A stretch of 64,000 bases of DNA from Atopobiaceae bacterium (lineage in GTDB: Bacteria > Actinomycetota > Coriobacteriia > Coriobacteriales > Atopobiaceae). The translations under genes were made by a program, and so were the position numbers. Shown one piece after another: positions 23,526 through 32,166 of the stretch; the stretch's first letter is position 1; each line of letters opens with the position of its first letter. Below the pieces are notes generated by a model. The model did no database searches, was not told where the DNA came from, and worked only from the letters and a program-made list of their open reading frames with translations. The stretch covers positions 1 through 64,000 of the forward strand of contig CADFJN010000004.1 in assembly GCA_902834555.1 (NCBI GenBank), written 5' to 3'.

Positions 23526-25328
23526 ATGAGCACCACTTCACCCAAGCCCACGGCGCATCGCCGCAGCGGGCTCTTCTCCAGCTTTCTCGGCTACTATGCG
23601 GGACAGATGCACCTCTTTATCGCAGACATCATCTGCGCCATCGTCGCCGCCGGCATAGACCTCGCCTTCCCGCAGATTCTCCGCACGCTCACGGGCGGCC
23701 TCTTCCGCCAGGGCTCGGACGCCATCGAGTCTGCCCTGGCATACCTTCTCGTTGGCTTTGTCGTCATGTACGCCGTGCGCTTTGGGTGTCGCTACTTTGT
23801 GGCCTATTGGGGCCACGTCATGGGTGCGCGAATGGAGAGCCGCATGCGCGCGGACCTCTTTGACGCCTACGAGCGCATGAGCCTCTCGTTCTTCGACCGC
23901 AACAAGTCCGGCGACCTTATGAGCCGCCTGGTGAGCGACCTCTTCGACATCTCCGAGGCTGCCCACCACGGCCCCGAGTTCTTGCTCATTGGTTTCATCG
24001 AGGTAGTGGGCTCGTTTGTGATCCTCTCGTTCATCAACGTGCCGCTCACCGCCTGCCTGGGCGTTGTTCTCGCCATTCTCGTCATCTACAACCTGCGGGC
24101 AAACCTCCAGATGAAGGCCGTCTTCCGCGAGAACCGCGTGCGCATCTCCAACGTGAACTCGCGGCTCGAGGACAGCCTTGCCGGTGTGCGCGTGGTCAAG
24201 AGCTTTGCCGCCGAGGACGTCGAGCGCGAAAAGTTCCGCGAGAGCAACGAGGCATACCTCGACTCCAAGGTGCGCATGTATCGCGCAATGGGCCGCTACC
24301 AGGCAGGCATCGCCGCGCTCATGGGCATCCTCTATACGCTCATCGTGGTCATGGGCGGCTGGCTCATCGCCCAGGGGCAGATGGAGGCCGCAGACCTTGC
24401 CACCTACGCCCTCTACATCTCGCTCTTTACCACGCCCATCGAGAACATCCTCAACTTCACCGAGACCTTCCAGAAGGCCATTGCCGGCTTCCGACGCTTC
24501 AAGGAGATGGTCGACTCCCAGCCGGAAATCGAGGACGCCCCCGGCGCGCCCGCGCTCAAGGTGACCGAGGGCGCCATCTCGTACCGCGACGTTCACTTTA
24601 CGTATGAAAGTGGAGACGGCGAGGGCGCAGGCGAGAACCCCGAGGTCATTCGCGGCCTCAACTTGGACATTCGCCCCGGCGAGACCATTGCCCTGGTGGG
24701 TACGTCCGGCGGCGGCAAGTCCACCACCTGTGCGCTGCTCCCGCGCTTCTATGACGTGGACTCCGGCTCCATCACCATTGACGGGCAGGACGTGCGCTCG
24801 GTCACGCAGCGAAGCCTGCACGAGGCAATTGGCATAGTTCAGCAGGAGGTCTACCTCTTTGACGGGACCATCGCCGAGAACATCGCCTACGGTAACCCGC
24901 GCGCAACCATGGCCCAGATAGAGCAGGCAGCCGAGAAGGCCAACATCGCCGCGTTCATCGAGACGTTGCCTGACGGTTACGAGACCCAGGCGGGGGAGAG
25001 GGGCACGCGCCTCTCGGGTGGGCAAAAGCAGCGCATTGCCATCGCGCGCGTCTTTCTCAAGGACCCGAAGATCCTCATCCTGGACGAGGCGACCTCTGCC
25101 TTGGACAACGAGTCCGAGCACGCGGTGCAGGAGTCTCTCGCCGAGCTCTCGCGCGGGCGCACGACCATCGTGATCGCGCATCGTCTCTCTACCATCAAGG
25201 ATGCCGATGAGATAGCCACGATCGACGCCGGGCGCGTGGTTGAGCGTGGGACGCACGAGGAGCTTCTCGCACGTGGCGGCACCTACGCGCGGTACTACCG
25301 CATGCAGTTCGAGGGCACGCGGGCGTAG
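23526..25328 (+). CDS. ABC transporter half-molecule, fused membrane and ATPase domains
   Basis: 600 residues: six membrane segments in the first 320, then an ATPase with Walker A LVGTSGGGKST, Q-loop, signature RLSGGQKQRIAIARV and Walker B ILILDEATSALD. This is the exporter (MsbA/LmrA/BmrA-like) architecture. It is coded alone, so it would work as a homodimer exporting lipids, drugs or peptides; the substrate is unknown. There is no peptidase C39 domain. Weak ribosome binding site TAGGGATC precedes the ATG. Confidence 0.93.
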   Translation: MSTTSPKPTAHRRSGLFSSFLGYYAGQMHLFIADIICAIVAAGIDLAFPQILRTLTGGLFRQGSDAIESALAYLLVGFVVMYAVRFGCRYFVAYWGHVMGARMESRMRADLFDAYERMSLSFFDRNKSGDLMSRLVSDLFDISEAAHHGPEFLLIGFIEVVGSFVILSFINVPLTACLGVVLAILVIYNLRANLQMKAVFRENRVRISNVNSRLEDSLAGVRVVKSFAAEDVEREKFRESNEAYLDSKVRMYRAMGRYQAGIAALMGILYTLIVVMGGWLIAQGQMEAADLATYALYISLFTTPIENILNFTETFQKAIAGFRRFKEMVDSQPEIEDAPGAPALKVTEGAISYRDVHFTYESGDGEGAGENPEVIRGLNLDIRPGETIALVGTSGGGKSTTCALLPRFYDVDSGSITIDGQDVRSVTQRSLHEAIGIVQQEVYLFDGTIAENIAYGNPRATMAQIEQAAEKANIAAFIETLPDGYETQAGERGTRLSGGQKQRIAIARVFLKDPKILILDEATSALDNESEHAVQESLAELSRGRTTIVIAHRLSTIKDADEIATIDAGRVVERGTHEELLARGGTYARYYRMQFEGTRA

Positions 25329-25343
25329 GGCGCTGCGGCAATC

Positions 25344-25388
25344 CGCCCTCTGGCGCCGTTTTGAACCGCGCCGCCGGAGGGCGCATTT
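25344..25388 (+). terminator. Terminator-like hairpin after the ABC gene
   Basis: CGCCCTCTGGCG (25344-25355) pairs with CGCCGGAGGGCG (25372-25383) with one mismatch, then CATTTT. The GGCG/CGCCGGAGGG sequence resembles the ~60-bp palindromic family, of which this may be a decayed member. Confidence 0.6.
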
Positions 25389-25514
25389 TGGCGGCAAGTG
25401 TGCACAAAACCCGGCTCCTGCGATATCTCGCAGCCGACGCCACCTCCACCTCGCCCCCCAGAGCCTTTGCCGTTCAACAGGTGTCTGGCATGCGTCCAAG
25501 TTCATGCAAACGGG

Positions 25515-25520
25515 TAGAAT
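25515..25520 (+). promoter_or_regulatory. Candidate -10 box TAGAAT of the sigma module
   Basis: GGGTAGAATGTCGG lies 72 bases before the DUF948 gene. No strong -35 was seen, and a sigma-factor-specific promoter cannot be excluded. Confidence 0.35.
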
Positions 25521-25591
25521 GTCGGCGTACGTGTGGTGCGCCGTGTCCCTAGGCAGTCCCCAAGGGAGCGTCGCAAGAGAAGGGACACAAG

Positions 25592-26248
25592 ATGAGTCCT
25601 CTGGACATCGCCCTCGTCGTGCTTGTTATTGTGGCCATCTGGGCCGTGGTCGAGCTTGCGCTTACCATCCGCAAGGCGCGCGCTTCCGTCGACGAGGTCA
25701 CCACCTCGGCAAACGAGACCATCGCGCAGGTGCAGCCCATCATCGCCAAGGTCGACGGCATGGTTGACGACCTCGACCCCGCCATGAAGCAGGTCAACCC
25801 TCTTCTCATCAAGGCCGGCGAGACCATTGACGGCGCCACCCAGAGCCTCGACAGCCTCAATAGCATCCTGGGCGACGTCTCCACGGTCACGGGCACGGCC
25901 TCTGCCGTGACGGACACGGTAAGCAAGGGCGTTGCTGGCGCCGCTGGTGCCGTTGCCGGAGCGGTCTCCAAGCTCGTGGGCAAGGGCGAGGCGCCCCAGG
26001 CGCGCCTCGAGGACGCAGCGGGCAAGGAAGGCGAGAAGGCCGAGGAGAACGCCGCGCCCGCCCCGCAGCACACTACCGCGTATGTGACCTATGCGCCGGT
26101 TGAGGCTGAGAAGCCCGCGCTGGCAGCGGACCCCGCGCCGGCAGCGGACCCCACGTCCACCGCGGAGAAGCAGCCCCACAAGCCCAAGCACGCCGCGCCC
26201 GTCTCCACCCCCGAGGCCGCGGCAGATGGCGAGGAGAACAATGCCTAG
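25592..26248 (+). CDS. DUF948-type membrane protein of the sigma module
   Basis: 218 residues: one N-terminal membrane segment (LDIALVVLVIVAIWAVVELAL), then a helical coiled region (about residues 25-110) of the DUF948 type, then an Ala/Pro/Lys-rich tail. The short extracellular N-terminus and cytoplasmic coiled coil suggest a membrane anchor or sensor. In Bacillus-type genomes DUF948 proteins are stress-induced, with unknown mechanism. Its stop overlaps the next start by eight bases (ATGCCTAG), so the three genes 25592-27555 are translated together. Confidence 0.8.
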   Translation: MSPLDIALVVLVIVAIWAVVELALTIRKARASVDEVTTSANETIAQVQPIIAKVDGMVDDLDPAMKQVNPLLIKAGETIDGATQSLDSLNSILGDVSTVTGTASAVTDTVSKGVAGAAGAVAGAVSKLVGKGEAPQARLEDAAGKEGEKAEENAAPAPQHTTAYVTYAPVEAEKPALAADPAPAADPTSTAEKQPHKPKHAAPVSTPEAAADGEENNA

Positions 26249-26633
26249 CACCAGTATCGTCAAGCTCAGCGTGCCCGCGGAGGCGCGCTTCGCCCGGGCG
26301 GTCCGCATGACCGCCTCCAACCTCGCCGTCTGCTGCGACATGAGCGTGGACGACGTCGAGGATGTACGCATGGCCGCCGAGGAGGGCTTTGTCTACGCCT
26401 GCGCGACCCGGCCAACTACCTGCGATATCGTCTTTGGCCTTGCGCCAGATGGCATGACCGCAGACTTCTCCCTGGGTGACGAGGATCCGGACGAGGCCAC
26501 TGACCCCTCCGGCGAGCCCCAGCCCATCGACCTTGTCGAGGTGCTTCTCGGCGCTGTGTGCGACGACTTCAGCATCTCGGAGGACGGTCGCACGCTGCAC
26601 CTCTCCAAGCGAATGGACGTGAAGAATGCCTAG
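26241..26633 (+). CDS. RsbW-like (histidine-kinase-type ATPase fold) protein, degenerate
   Basis: 130 residues resembling anti-sigma factor RsbW/SpoIIAB: SIVKLSVPAEARFARAVRMT, then VDDVEDVRMAAEEGFVYACA at the N-box position and HLSKRM at the end. The N-box Asn normally needed to hold Mg-ATP is not seen, and the G-box glycines are missing in ADFSLGDEDPDEATD. It could bind the sigma factor without kinase activity. Position directly before the sigma gene supports an anti-sigma role. Starts and stops overlap on both sides with the identical octamer ATGCCTAG. Confidence 0.7.
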   Translation: MPSTSIVKLSVPAEARFARAVRMTASNLAVCCDMSVDDVEDVRMAAEEGFVYACATRPTTCDIVFGLAPDGMTADFSLGDEDPDEATDPSGEPQPIDLVEVLLGAVCDDFSISEDGRTLHLSKRMDVKNA

Positions 26634-27555
26634 CGCCAGCACCACGAACGCGCAGGAGACCGCGAAAACGCCAAACGGCGCGAATGCGCCCAGCACGCAG
26701 GAGACCGAGGAGGAGCGCGCCGCGCGCGAGGCTTCGGAGGCCCGTGCCGAGAGGGCTCGCCACCGCTCCCTTCACCGCACTCCAAAGGGCAAGGCGGCCT
26801 GGGACAAGGACCGCACGCGCGAGCTCTTTCGCCAGTACAAGGCCACGGGAGACCCCGAGGTCCGCGACCAGCTCATTGTGAGCCACCTCAACCTGGTTCG
26901 CTTCCTCGCGTCCAAGTTCAAGAACAGGGGAGAACCCCTGGACGACCTTATCCAGGTGGGCACCATCGGCCTCATCAAGGCCATCGACCGCTTCGACCCG
27001 TCGCGCGGTCTCGAGTTCACCACCTACGCCACGCCCACCATCCTTGGGGAGATAAAGCGCCACTTCCGCGACAAGGGCTGGTCGGTCCGCGTGCCAAGGC
27101 GCCTGCAGGAGCTCTCGGCCAAGGTCAACCAGGCAAATGACGAGCTCACCAACGAGCTCTCGCGCAGCCCCTCTGTCGAGGAGATCGCCAAGCGCGTGGG
27201 CGCGAGCGTCGACGACGTCCTCGAGGCCATGGAGTCCTCCAGCGCCTACAGCTCCGTGCCGCTTGAGGGCGGTGGCTCCTCGGATGACGACGACGCTCCC
27301 TCGGTTATCGACCACTACGCCACCGAGGATGAGAGCCTCGCCGCATCGGACGACCGCATCGTCCTCGAGGATGCCATCAGGGACTTCTCGCCGCGCGAGA
27401 AGGACGTCATCCGCATGCGCTTCTTCGAGGGCATGACGCAGGTCGAGATCGCCGAGCGCCTGGGCATCTCGCAGGTTCAGGTCTCGCGCCTTCTGCGTCG
27501 CACACTTCGTCGCGTGCAAGAGAAGATCGACCCAGAGGGCCTTATGAGCAAGTAG
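26626..27555 (+). CDS. RNA polymerase sigma factor of the SigB/SigF/SigG type
   Basis: 309 residues: a charged low-complexity N-terminus of about 60 residues, then region 2 (LVRFLASKFKNRGEPLDDLI, GTIGLIKAIDRFDPSRGLEF, TYATPTILGEIKRHFRDKGW), region 3 and the region-4 helix-turn-helix TQVEIAERLGISQVQVSRLL. This pattern is that of group-3 stress/sporulation sigma factors. ATG at 26626 overlaps the upstream stop by eight bases. No RsbV-like antagonist is next to it. A strong terminator follows. Confidence 0.93.
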   Translation: MPSASTTNAQETAKTPNGANAPSTQETEEERAAREASEARAERARHRSLHRTPKGKAAWDKDRTRELFRQYKATGDPEVRDQLIVSHLNLVRFLASKFKNRGEPLDDLIQVGTIGLIKAIDRFDPSRGLEFTTYATPTILGEIKRHFRDKGWSVRVPRRLQELSAKVNQANDELTNELSRSPSVEEIAKRVGASVDDVLEAMESSSAYSSVPLEGGGSSDDDDAPSVIDHYATEDESLAASDDRIVLEDAIRDFSPREKDVIRMRFFEGMTQVEIAERLGISQVQVSRLLRRTLRRVQEKIDPEGLMSK

Positions 27556-27564
27556 CGCCATCTG

Positions 27565-27598
27565 CGGCACCGGGGCTTCGGCCCCGGTGCCGTTTTTT
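27565..27598 (+). terminator. Strong rho-independent terminator after the sigma gene
   Basis: CGGCACCGGGGC (27565-27576), loop TTCG, GCCCCGGTGCCG (27581-27592), then six T. The UUCG tetraloop makes it very stable. It ends the 25592-27555 module. Confidence 0.95.
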
Positions 27599-27663
27599 GT
27601 GTGGCAGCCGCGCGGTTCTCGTCCGTCCTTTGCCCCCCCAACGGCCATAACACCCCACCTTGC

Positions 27664-27669
27664 TACAAT
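27664..27669 (+). promoter_or_regulatory. Candidate extended -10 TTGCTACAAT of the permease-alaS operon
   Basis: TTGCTACAATGAGG lies 30 bases before the GTG start at 27699 and matches the TGCTANAAT form seen ahead of dgt. Confidence 0.5.
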
Positions 27670-27698
27670 GAGGTGCTCGAAAACGAGGGGAGATACCG

Positions 27699-29102
27699 GT
27701 GGGGAACAAGGACGCTGACGAGAAGTACGTCACCTGGCGCAGGCGCCTGGTGGTCGCCTGGGCAATCGTAGGCGCCATTGCGGTCTTCGTCCTTGCGGTG
27801 CGGGGCCTCTCGATGATTGGCGCTGCCGTCGAGCTGCTGCTCATGGGCATCATCATCGGCTTCATCTGCAGTCCCATTACCAACGCGCTCGAGGACCGCC
27901 GCGTTCCCAGGGCGCTTTCCGCGCTCGTCTCGCTTCTTGTGGTGCTGGCGGTGCTCGCGGCGGTCATCGTGGTTCTCGGCGGCACTTTCGTCCAGCAGTC
28001 CGTCGAGGTGTTGCGCCAGGTCCCCAGTTACATCCGAAGCATCCAGGACGCCCTCTCAAACTTCTGGGAGAGCTACGGAACCTCGGACAACGAGCAGTTG
28101 CAGAACATGGTCAACTCCATCGTCCAAACCGTTTCGTCCGCCGGCAGCTCCATGGCCTCTGACACAGTGCGCCAGCTCTCGAACGGCGCCGTCTCGGGGC
28201 TCTTCGACACCGTGGACAACCTTGTGAACTTCTTCCTGGCGCTCATCCTTGCGTATTGGTTTGCCAAGGACTACCCCGTGATCGTGCGCGAGCTCGCCAT
28301 GATCGCCGGCCCTTCTCGCAAGGACGACATGACGCTGCTCCTCGCCGTCATGAGCCGCTCCATGGGTGGCTACATGCGCGGACAGCTCATCTGCTCGTTC
28401 ATCAACGGCATCGCCGTGTGGCTGGGACTAGCGCTTCTCGGCCATCCCTACGCGGGCCTCATTGCCATCATCACGTTCTTCATGCACTTTGTGCCCGTGA
28501 TCGGCCCGTTTGTCTCGGCGGCGCTCGCCACGCTGCTCGCCCTCTTCGAGAGCCCCTGGCTCGCGCTCTGGTCGCTCGTGGTGATGGTGGTTGCGGCCAA
28601 CGTGACGGACAACGTCATCTCGCCGCTCATCATGCGCTCGGCCGTCAAGATCCACCCCGTCCTCTCCATCGTAGGCATCGTGATTGGCAACTGCCTGGGC
28701 GGGATCATCGGCATGGTTCTCGCCATCCCGCTCACGGCCGCCATCCGTGGCGTCTTTGTCTACTACTTCGAGACGCGCACCAAGCGTCAGCTTGTCTCCG
28801 AGGATGGCGCGCTCTTCCAGAGCACCCCGCACCAAGACGCCCAGGGCAACGTGGAAGCCGTCTATGACGCTCTGGATGACGAGAAGTTCTTCGAAAGCAC
28901 GCGCCTTGTGACCTCGTCTGCGTGGTCACGCGCGCGCAAGGCGACAAAAAATGCAAGTAATGACCATGAAAACGCTGTGTACGCGGCCGATATGAGTAAA
29001 AATAGGAACGTTGCAACCAACAAGCAGGACGGCGACGACACCAGCCCAGCGGCCAAGGCTCCGGCGTCGTCCACAGACGAGGAGAGACATGAGCGCGTCT
29101 GA
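27699..29102 (+). CDS. AI-2E family transporter (PerM-type permease)
   Basis: 467 residues with about eight membrane segments in the first 360. The family fingerprint is FFMHFVPVIGPFVSAALATL and NVISPLIMRSAVKIHP, then a PGGIIGMVLAIPL-like block (NCLGGIIGMVLAIPLTAAI). Substrates are uncertain; only some members export autoinducer-2. GTG start after GAGGGGAGATACC. The C-terminal 90 residues are a soluble tail, and bases about 28945-29030 are notably AT-richer than their surroundings. The stop overlaps the alaS start by 14 bases. Confidence 0.88.
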   Translation: MGNKDADEKYVTWRRRLVVAWAIVGAIAVFVLAVRGLSMIGAAVELLLMGIIIGFICSPITNALEDRRVPRALSALVSLLVVLAVLAAVIVVLGGTFVQQSVEVLRQVPSYIRSIQDALSNFWESYGTSDNEQLQNMVNSIVQTVSSAGSSMASDTVRQLSNGAVSGLFDTVDNLVNFFLALILAYWFAKDYPVIVRELAMIAGPSRKDDMTLLLAVMSRSMGGYMRGQLICSFINGIAVWLGLALLGHPYAGLIAIITFFMHFVPVIGPFVSAALATLLALFESPWLALWSLVVMVVAANVTDNVISPLIMRSAVKIHPVLSIVGIVIGNCLGGIIGMVLAIPLTAAIRGVFVYYFETRTKRQLVSEDGALFQSTPHQDAQGNVEAVYDALDDEKFFESTRLVTSSAWSRARKATKNASNDHENAVYAADMSKNRNVATNKQDGDDTSPAAKAPASSTDEERHERV

Positions 29103-31728
29103 CTACAAGACCATGACCACGGCAGAGATCCGCGAGGACTTTCTCAGCTTCTTCGAGGGCAAGGGCTGCAAGCTCTACCCGTCCTCCTCGCTCGTGCCGG
29201 ATGACCCGTCGCTGCTTCTTGCCAATGCCGGCATGAACCAGTTCAAGGAGTACTACCAGGGCACCAAGACCATGAAGGAGATTGGCGCCTGCTCCTGCCA
29301 GAAGTGCCTGCGCACAAACGACATCGACAACATCGGTGACGCGCGTCACCTCTCGTTCTTCGAGATGCTGGGCAACTTCTCGTTTGGCGGCTACACCAAG
29401 GCCAACGCCATCGAGTGGGCCTACGAGTTCATCACGTCGCCCGAGCACCTGGGCCTGCCCAAGGACCGCCTCTACATGACCGTCTTCAAGGACGACGAGG
29501 AGGCCATCGAGCTCTGGCACGAGCAGGGCGTTCCCTACGATCACATCTCGCGCCTGGGCGAGGAGGACAACTTCTGGGCCGCCGGCCCCACCGGCCCCTG
29601 CGGCCCCTGCTCCGAGATCTACTTTGATCAGGGTCCCGAGTTTGAGGGCGAGAAGCCCGGCGACGACGGTGACCGCTACCTCGAGTTCTGGAACCTCGTC
29701 TTCACGCAGTACGATCGCCAGGAGGACGGCTCCATGCCGGAGCTGCCGCACCGCAACATCGACACGGGCATGGGCCTCGAGCGCATCGCGGCCATCATGC
29801 AGCACGAGGGCTCCAACTACGAGGGCGACATCCTGCGCACCCTCATCGGCGTGGGCGAGGGCCTTGCGGGCGTGCGCTACCACGACTCCGCGACTACCGA
29901 CAAGAGCCTGCGCATCGTGGCCGATCACTCCCGCGCTGTCACGTTCATGATTGGCGACGGCATCCTTCCCTCCAACGAGGGCCGTGGCTACGTGCTGCGC
30001 CGCCTGCTCCGCCGCGCCGTCTACCATGGTCGCCTCATGGGCATCAAGGGCCAGTTCCTCACCACCTACGCCCACGAGGTCACGCGCCTTCTCGGCGACA
30101 CCTACCCCGAGCTCGTCGAGCAGCAGGCGCTTATTGACGGCATCATCAACGCCGAGGAGGAGCGCTTTGGCGCAACCCTCGACAACGGCGAGGAGCAGCT
30201 CAAGGCCGAGCTCTCTCGCCTGGGCGAGGGCGAGCCCCTCTCGGGCGACGTTGCCTTCACCCTGCACGACACCTACGGCTTCCCCATCGACCTCACGCGT
30301 GAGATCGCTGGTGCTGCTGGCCACTCCGTTGACATGGACGCCTTCGACGCCGCCATGGAGGCCCAGCGCGAGCGCGCCCGCGCCACGGCCAACCGCGACG
30401 CTTGGGGCAAGGCCAACAACGTCTGGGTTGCCCTCTCCGACAGCCTCCCCGCGACCGAGTTCGACGGCTATGACCACGACGAGCTCTCTGGTTGCGAGGT
30501 TGTGGCCATCGTGCGCGACGGCGAGTCGGTCAAGGAGGCCGCGACGGGCGACCGGGTCGAGCTTGTGCTCGACCGCACGCCGTTCTACGGCGAGATGGGC
30601 GGCCAGGTGGGAGACACCGGCATCGTTGGCCCCGCACGCGTCACCAACACGCTGCACCACGAGGGCGGCCTCGTGGGCCACGTGGCCGAGGTCACCGACG
30701 GAGCCATCTCGGTGGGCGACCGCGTGACCGCCGTGGTCGACCACGGCCGCCGCGAGCTTATCCGCCGCAACCACACGGCCACGCACCTGCTCGACGCCGC
30801 GCTAAAGAAGGTCCTTGGCGACCACGTGAGCCAGGCCGGCTCGCTTGTGGCCCCAGATCGTCTGCGCTTTGACTTCACCCACTTCGAGGCCATGACTAAA
30901 GACGAGCTTGACCGCGTCGAGGGCATGGTCAACGCCGAGATCTTCGCAGCCGAGCCCATCGTGACCGAGGTCATGGGCATCGACGAGGCCAAGGCCTCGG
31001 GCGCCGTCGCGCTCTTTGGCGAGAAGTACGGCGAGCGCGTGCGTGTGGTCTCCACGGGCAGCTCCGACAAGCCCTTCTCGCGCGAGCTCTGCGGCGGTAC
31101 CCACGCCCGCAACACCGCGGACCTGGGCATCTTCAAGATCGTCTCCGAGAGCTCCGTTGGCTCCAACGCCCGACGCATCGAGGCCGTGACCTCGATGGGC
31201 GCCATCGAGTACGTGGACGAGAGGCTCGCGCTCATGGACCAGGCGGCGGCAACGCTCAAGTGCCGTCCCGCCGACCTCCCCGAGCGCGTCTCCCAGATGC
31301 GTGACGAGCTTCGCGAGGCCAAGCGCAACATTGGCGTGGCCAAGGGCTCTGCCTCGGGCGACGTCGTGGCTGCCGCGCTGCGCAACGCCAAGGACCTGGG
31401 CGCATACCGCTGCGTCTTCACCAAGCTCAACGGCATCTCCGGCAAGGATCTTCGCTCCGTCTGGGACTCCATCCGCGACGGCGCAAAGGGCGAGCCCGTC
31501 GCCTGCGTCGTGGCCTCCACCACGCCCGACGGCAAGGTGGCGCTCCTCGCCGCTGGCACCGAGTCTGCGGTGGCCGCGGGCTTCTCGGCGGGCAACATCA
31601 TCAAGGAGATTGCCGGCTTCGTGGGCGGCCGCGGCGGCGGCAGGCCCAACATGGCGCAGGCAGGTGGCTCTGACGCCTCTGGCATCGCCGCTGCTCTTGA
31701 TGCGGCCAAGGCTGCTCTGGGGGCATAG
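29089..31728 (+). CDS. alaS: Alanyl-tRNA synthetase
   Basis: 879 residues, full length for AlaRS. Opening EIREDFLSFFEGKGC, class-II motif 1/2 with NAGMNQFK and RHLSFFEMLGNFSFG, motif 3 GRGYVLRRLLRRA; editing domain with RNHTATHLLDAALKKVLG and the CGGTHA metal site; C-terminal DHHA1-like glycine-rich GGRGGGRPNMAQAGG. GAGGAGAGAC precedes the ATG at 29089. It overlaps the permease and is followed immediately by ruvX, mltG. No T-box leader is seen since it lies inside an operon. Confidence 0.97.
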   Translation: MSASDYKTMTTAEIREDFLSFFEGKGCKLYPSSSLVPDDPSLLLANAGMNQFKEYYQGTKTMKEIGACSCQKCLRTNDIDNIGDARHLSFFEMLGNFSFGGYTKANAIEWAYEFITSPEHLGLPKDRLYMTVFKDDEEAIELWHEQGVPYDHISRLGEEDNFWAAGPTGPCGPCSEIYFDQGPEFEGEKPGDDGDRYLEFWNLVFTQYDRQEDGSMPELPHRNIDTGMGLERIAAIMQHEGSNYEGDILRTLIGVGEGLAGVRYHDSATTDKSLRIVADHSRAVTFMIGDGILPSNEGRGYVLRRLLRRAVYHGRLMGIKGQFLTTYAHEVTRLLGDTYPELVEQQALIDGIINAEEERFGATLDNGEEQLKAELSRLGEGEPLSGDVAFTLHDTYGFPIDLTREIAGAAGHSVDMDAFDAAMEAQRERARATANRDAWGKANNVWVALSDSLPATEFDGYDHDELSGCEVVAIVRDGESVKEAATGDRVELVLDRTPFYGEMGGQVGDTGIVGPARVTNTLHHEGGLVGHVAEVTDGAISVGDRVTAVVDHGRRELIRRNHTATHLLDAALKKVLGDHVSQAGSLVAPDRLRFDFTHFEAMTKDELDRVEGMVNAEIFAAEPIVTEVMGIDEAKASGAVALFGEKYGERVRVVSTGSSDKPFSRELCGGTHARNTADLGIFKIVSESSVGSNARRIEAVTSMGAIEYVDERLALMDQAAATLKCRPADLPERVSQMRDELREAKRNIGVAKGSASGDVVAAALRNAKDLGAYRCVFTKLNGISGKDLRSVWDSIRDGAKGEPVACVVASTTPDGKVALLAAGTESAVAAGFSAGNIIKEIAGFVGGRGGGRPNMAQAGGSDASGIAAALDAAKAALGA

Positions 31729-32154
31729 GTGCGAGCCCTTGCGCTCGACATTGGCGAGACACGCGTCGGCGTGGCGGTGAGCGACCCGCAGGGGCGCATC
31801 GCCACGCCGGTGTGCGTGCTCCCGGCGGCCGAGGTCTCCTTGGTTGCCCGCAGCTTCCGCAGGGTGCTTGAGGACTGGGAGCCTGAGGTCCTTGTCTGCG
31901 GGCGCCCACTCACCATGGCGGGAGAGGAGGGACCCCAGGCCGAGCGCGTCCGCGCGGTGGCCGAGCGCATCTCCGCTGCCACGGGCCTGCCCCTCGAGTT
32001 TGAGGACGAGAGACTCTCCTCGGCGGAGGCCAAACGTATCCTGCGCGAGCAGGGGCTCTCTGAGAAATCCATGCGCGGCAAGGTAGACATGGTCGCCGCA
32101 TCGCTATTCCTGCAGGCCTGGCTTGATGCTCGGCAGGTAGGACCTACGGTCTGA
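31729..32154 (+). CDS. ruvX: Putative pre-16S rRNA nuclease / Holliday-junction resolvase-like RuvX (YqgF)
   Basis: 141 residues with the RNase-H-like motif LDIGETRVGVAVSD, VCGRPLTM and FEDERLSSAEAKRIL, ending KVDMVAASLFLQAWLD (the last catalytic Asp). YqgF proteins process the 5' end of 16S rRNA in E. coli; the older name reflects a suggested resolvase role. The GTG follows the alaS stop codon directly. The order alaS-ruvX-mltG is common in Gram-positive genomes. Confidence 0.94.
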   Translation: MRALALDIGETRVGVAVSDPQGRIATPVCVLPAAEVSLVARSFRRVLEDWEPEVLVCGRPLTMAGEEGPQAERVRAVAERISAATGLPLEFEDERLSSAEAKRILREQGLSEKSMRGKVDMVAASLFLQAWLDARQVGPTV

Positions 32155-32166
32155 GAGGCAAACGAC

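Noticed and set aside
23538..25505. 655-codon minus-strand frame opposite the ABC transporter
   Set aside because: A mirror of the coding strand's codon bias, rich in Arg/His/Ala/Val, with no ribosome binding site or domain.
28930..29088. T-box leader for alaS
   Set aside because: No T-box sequence or antiterminator is visible, and alaS overlaps an upstream coding region.
28732..30786. 684-codon minus-strand frame opposite alaS
   Set aside because: Antisense shadow of a conserved synthetase gene.
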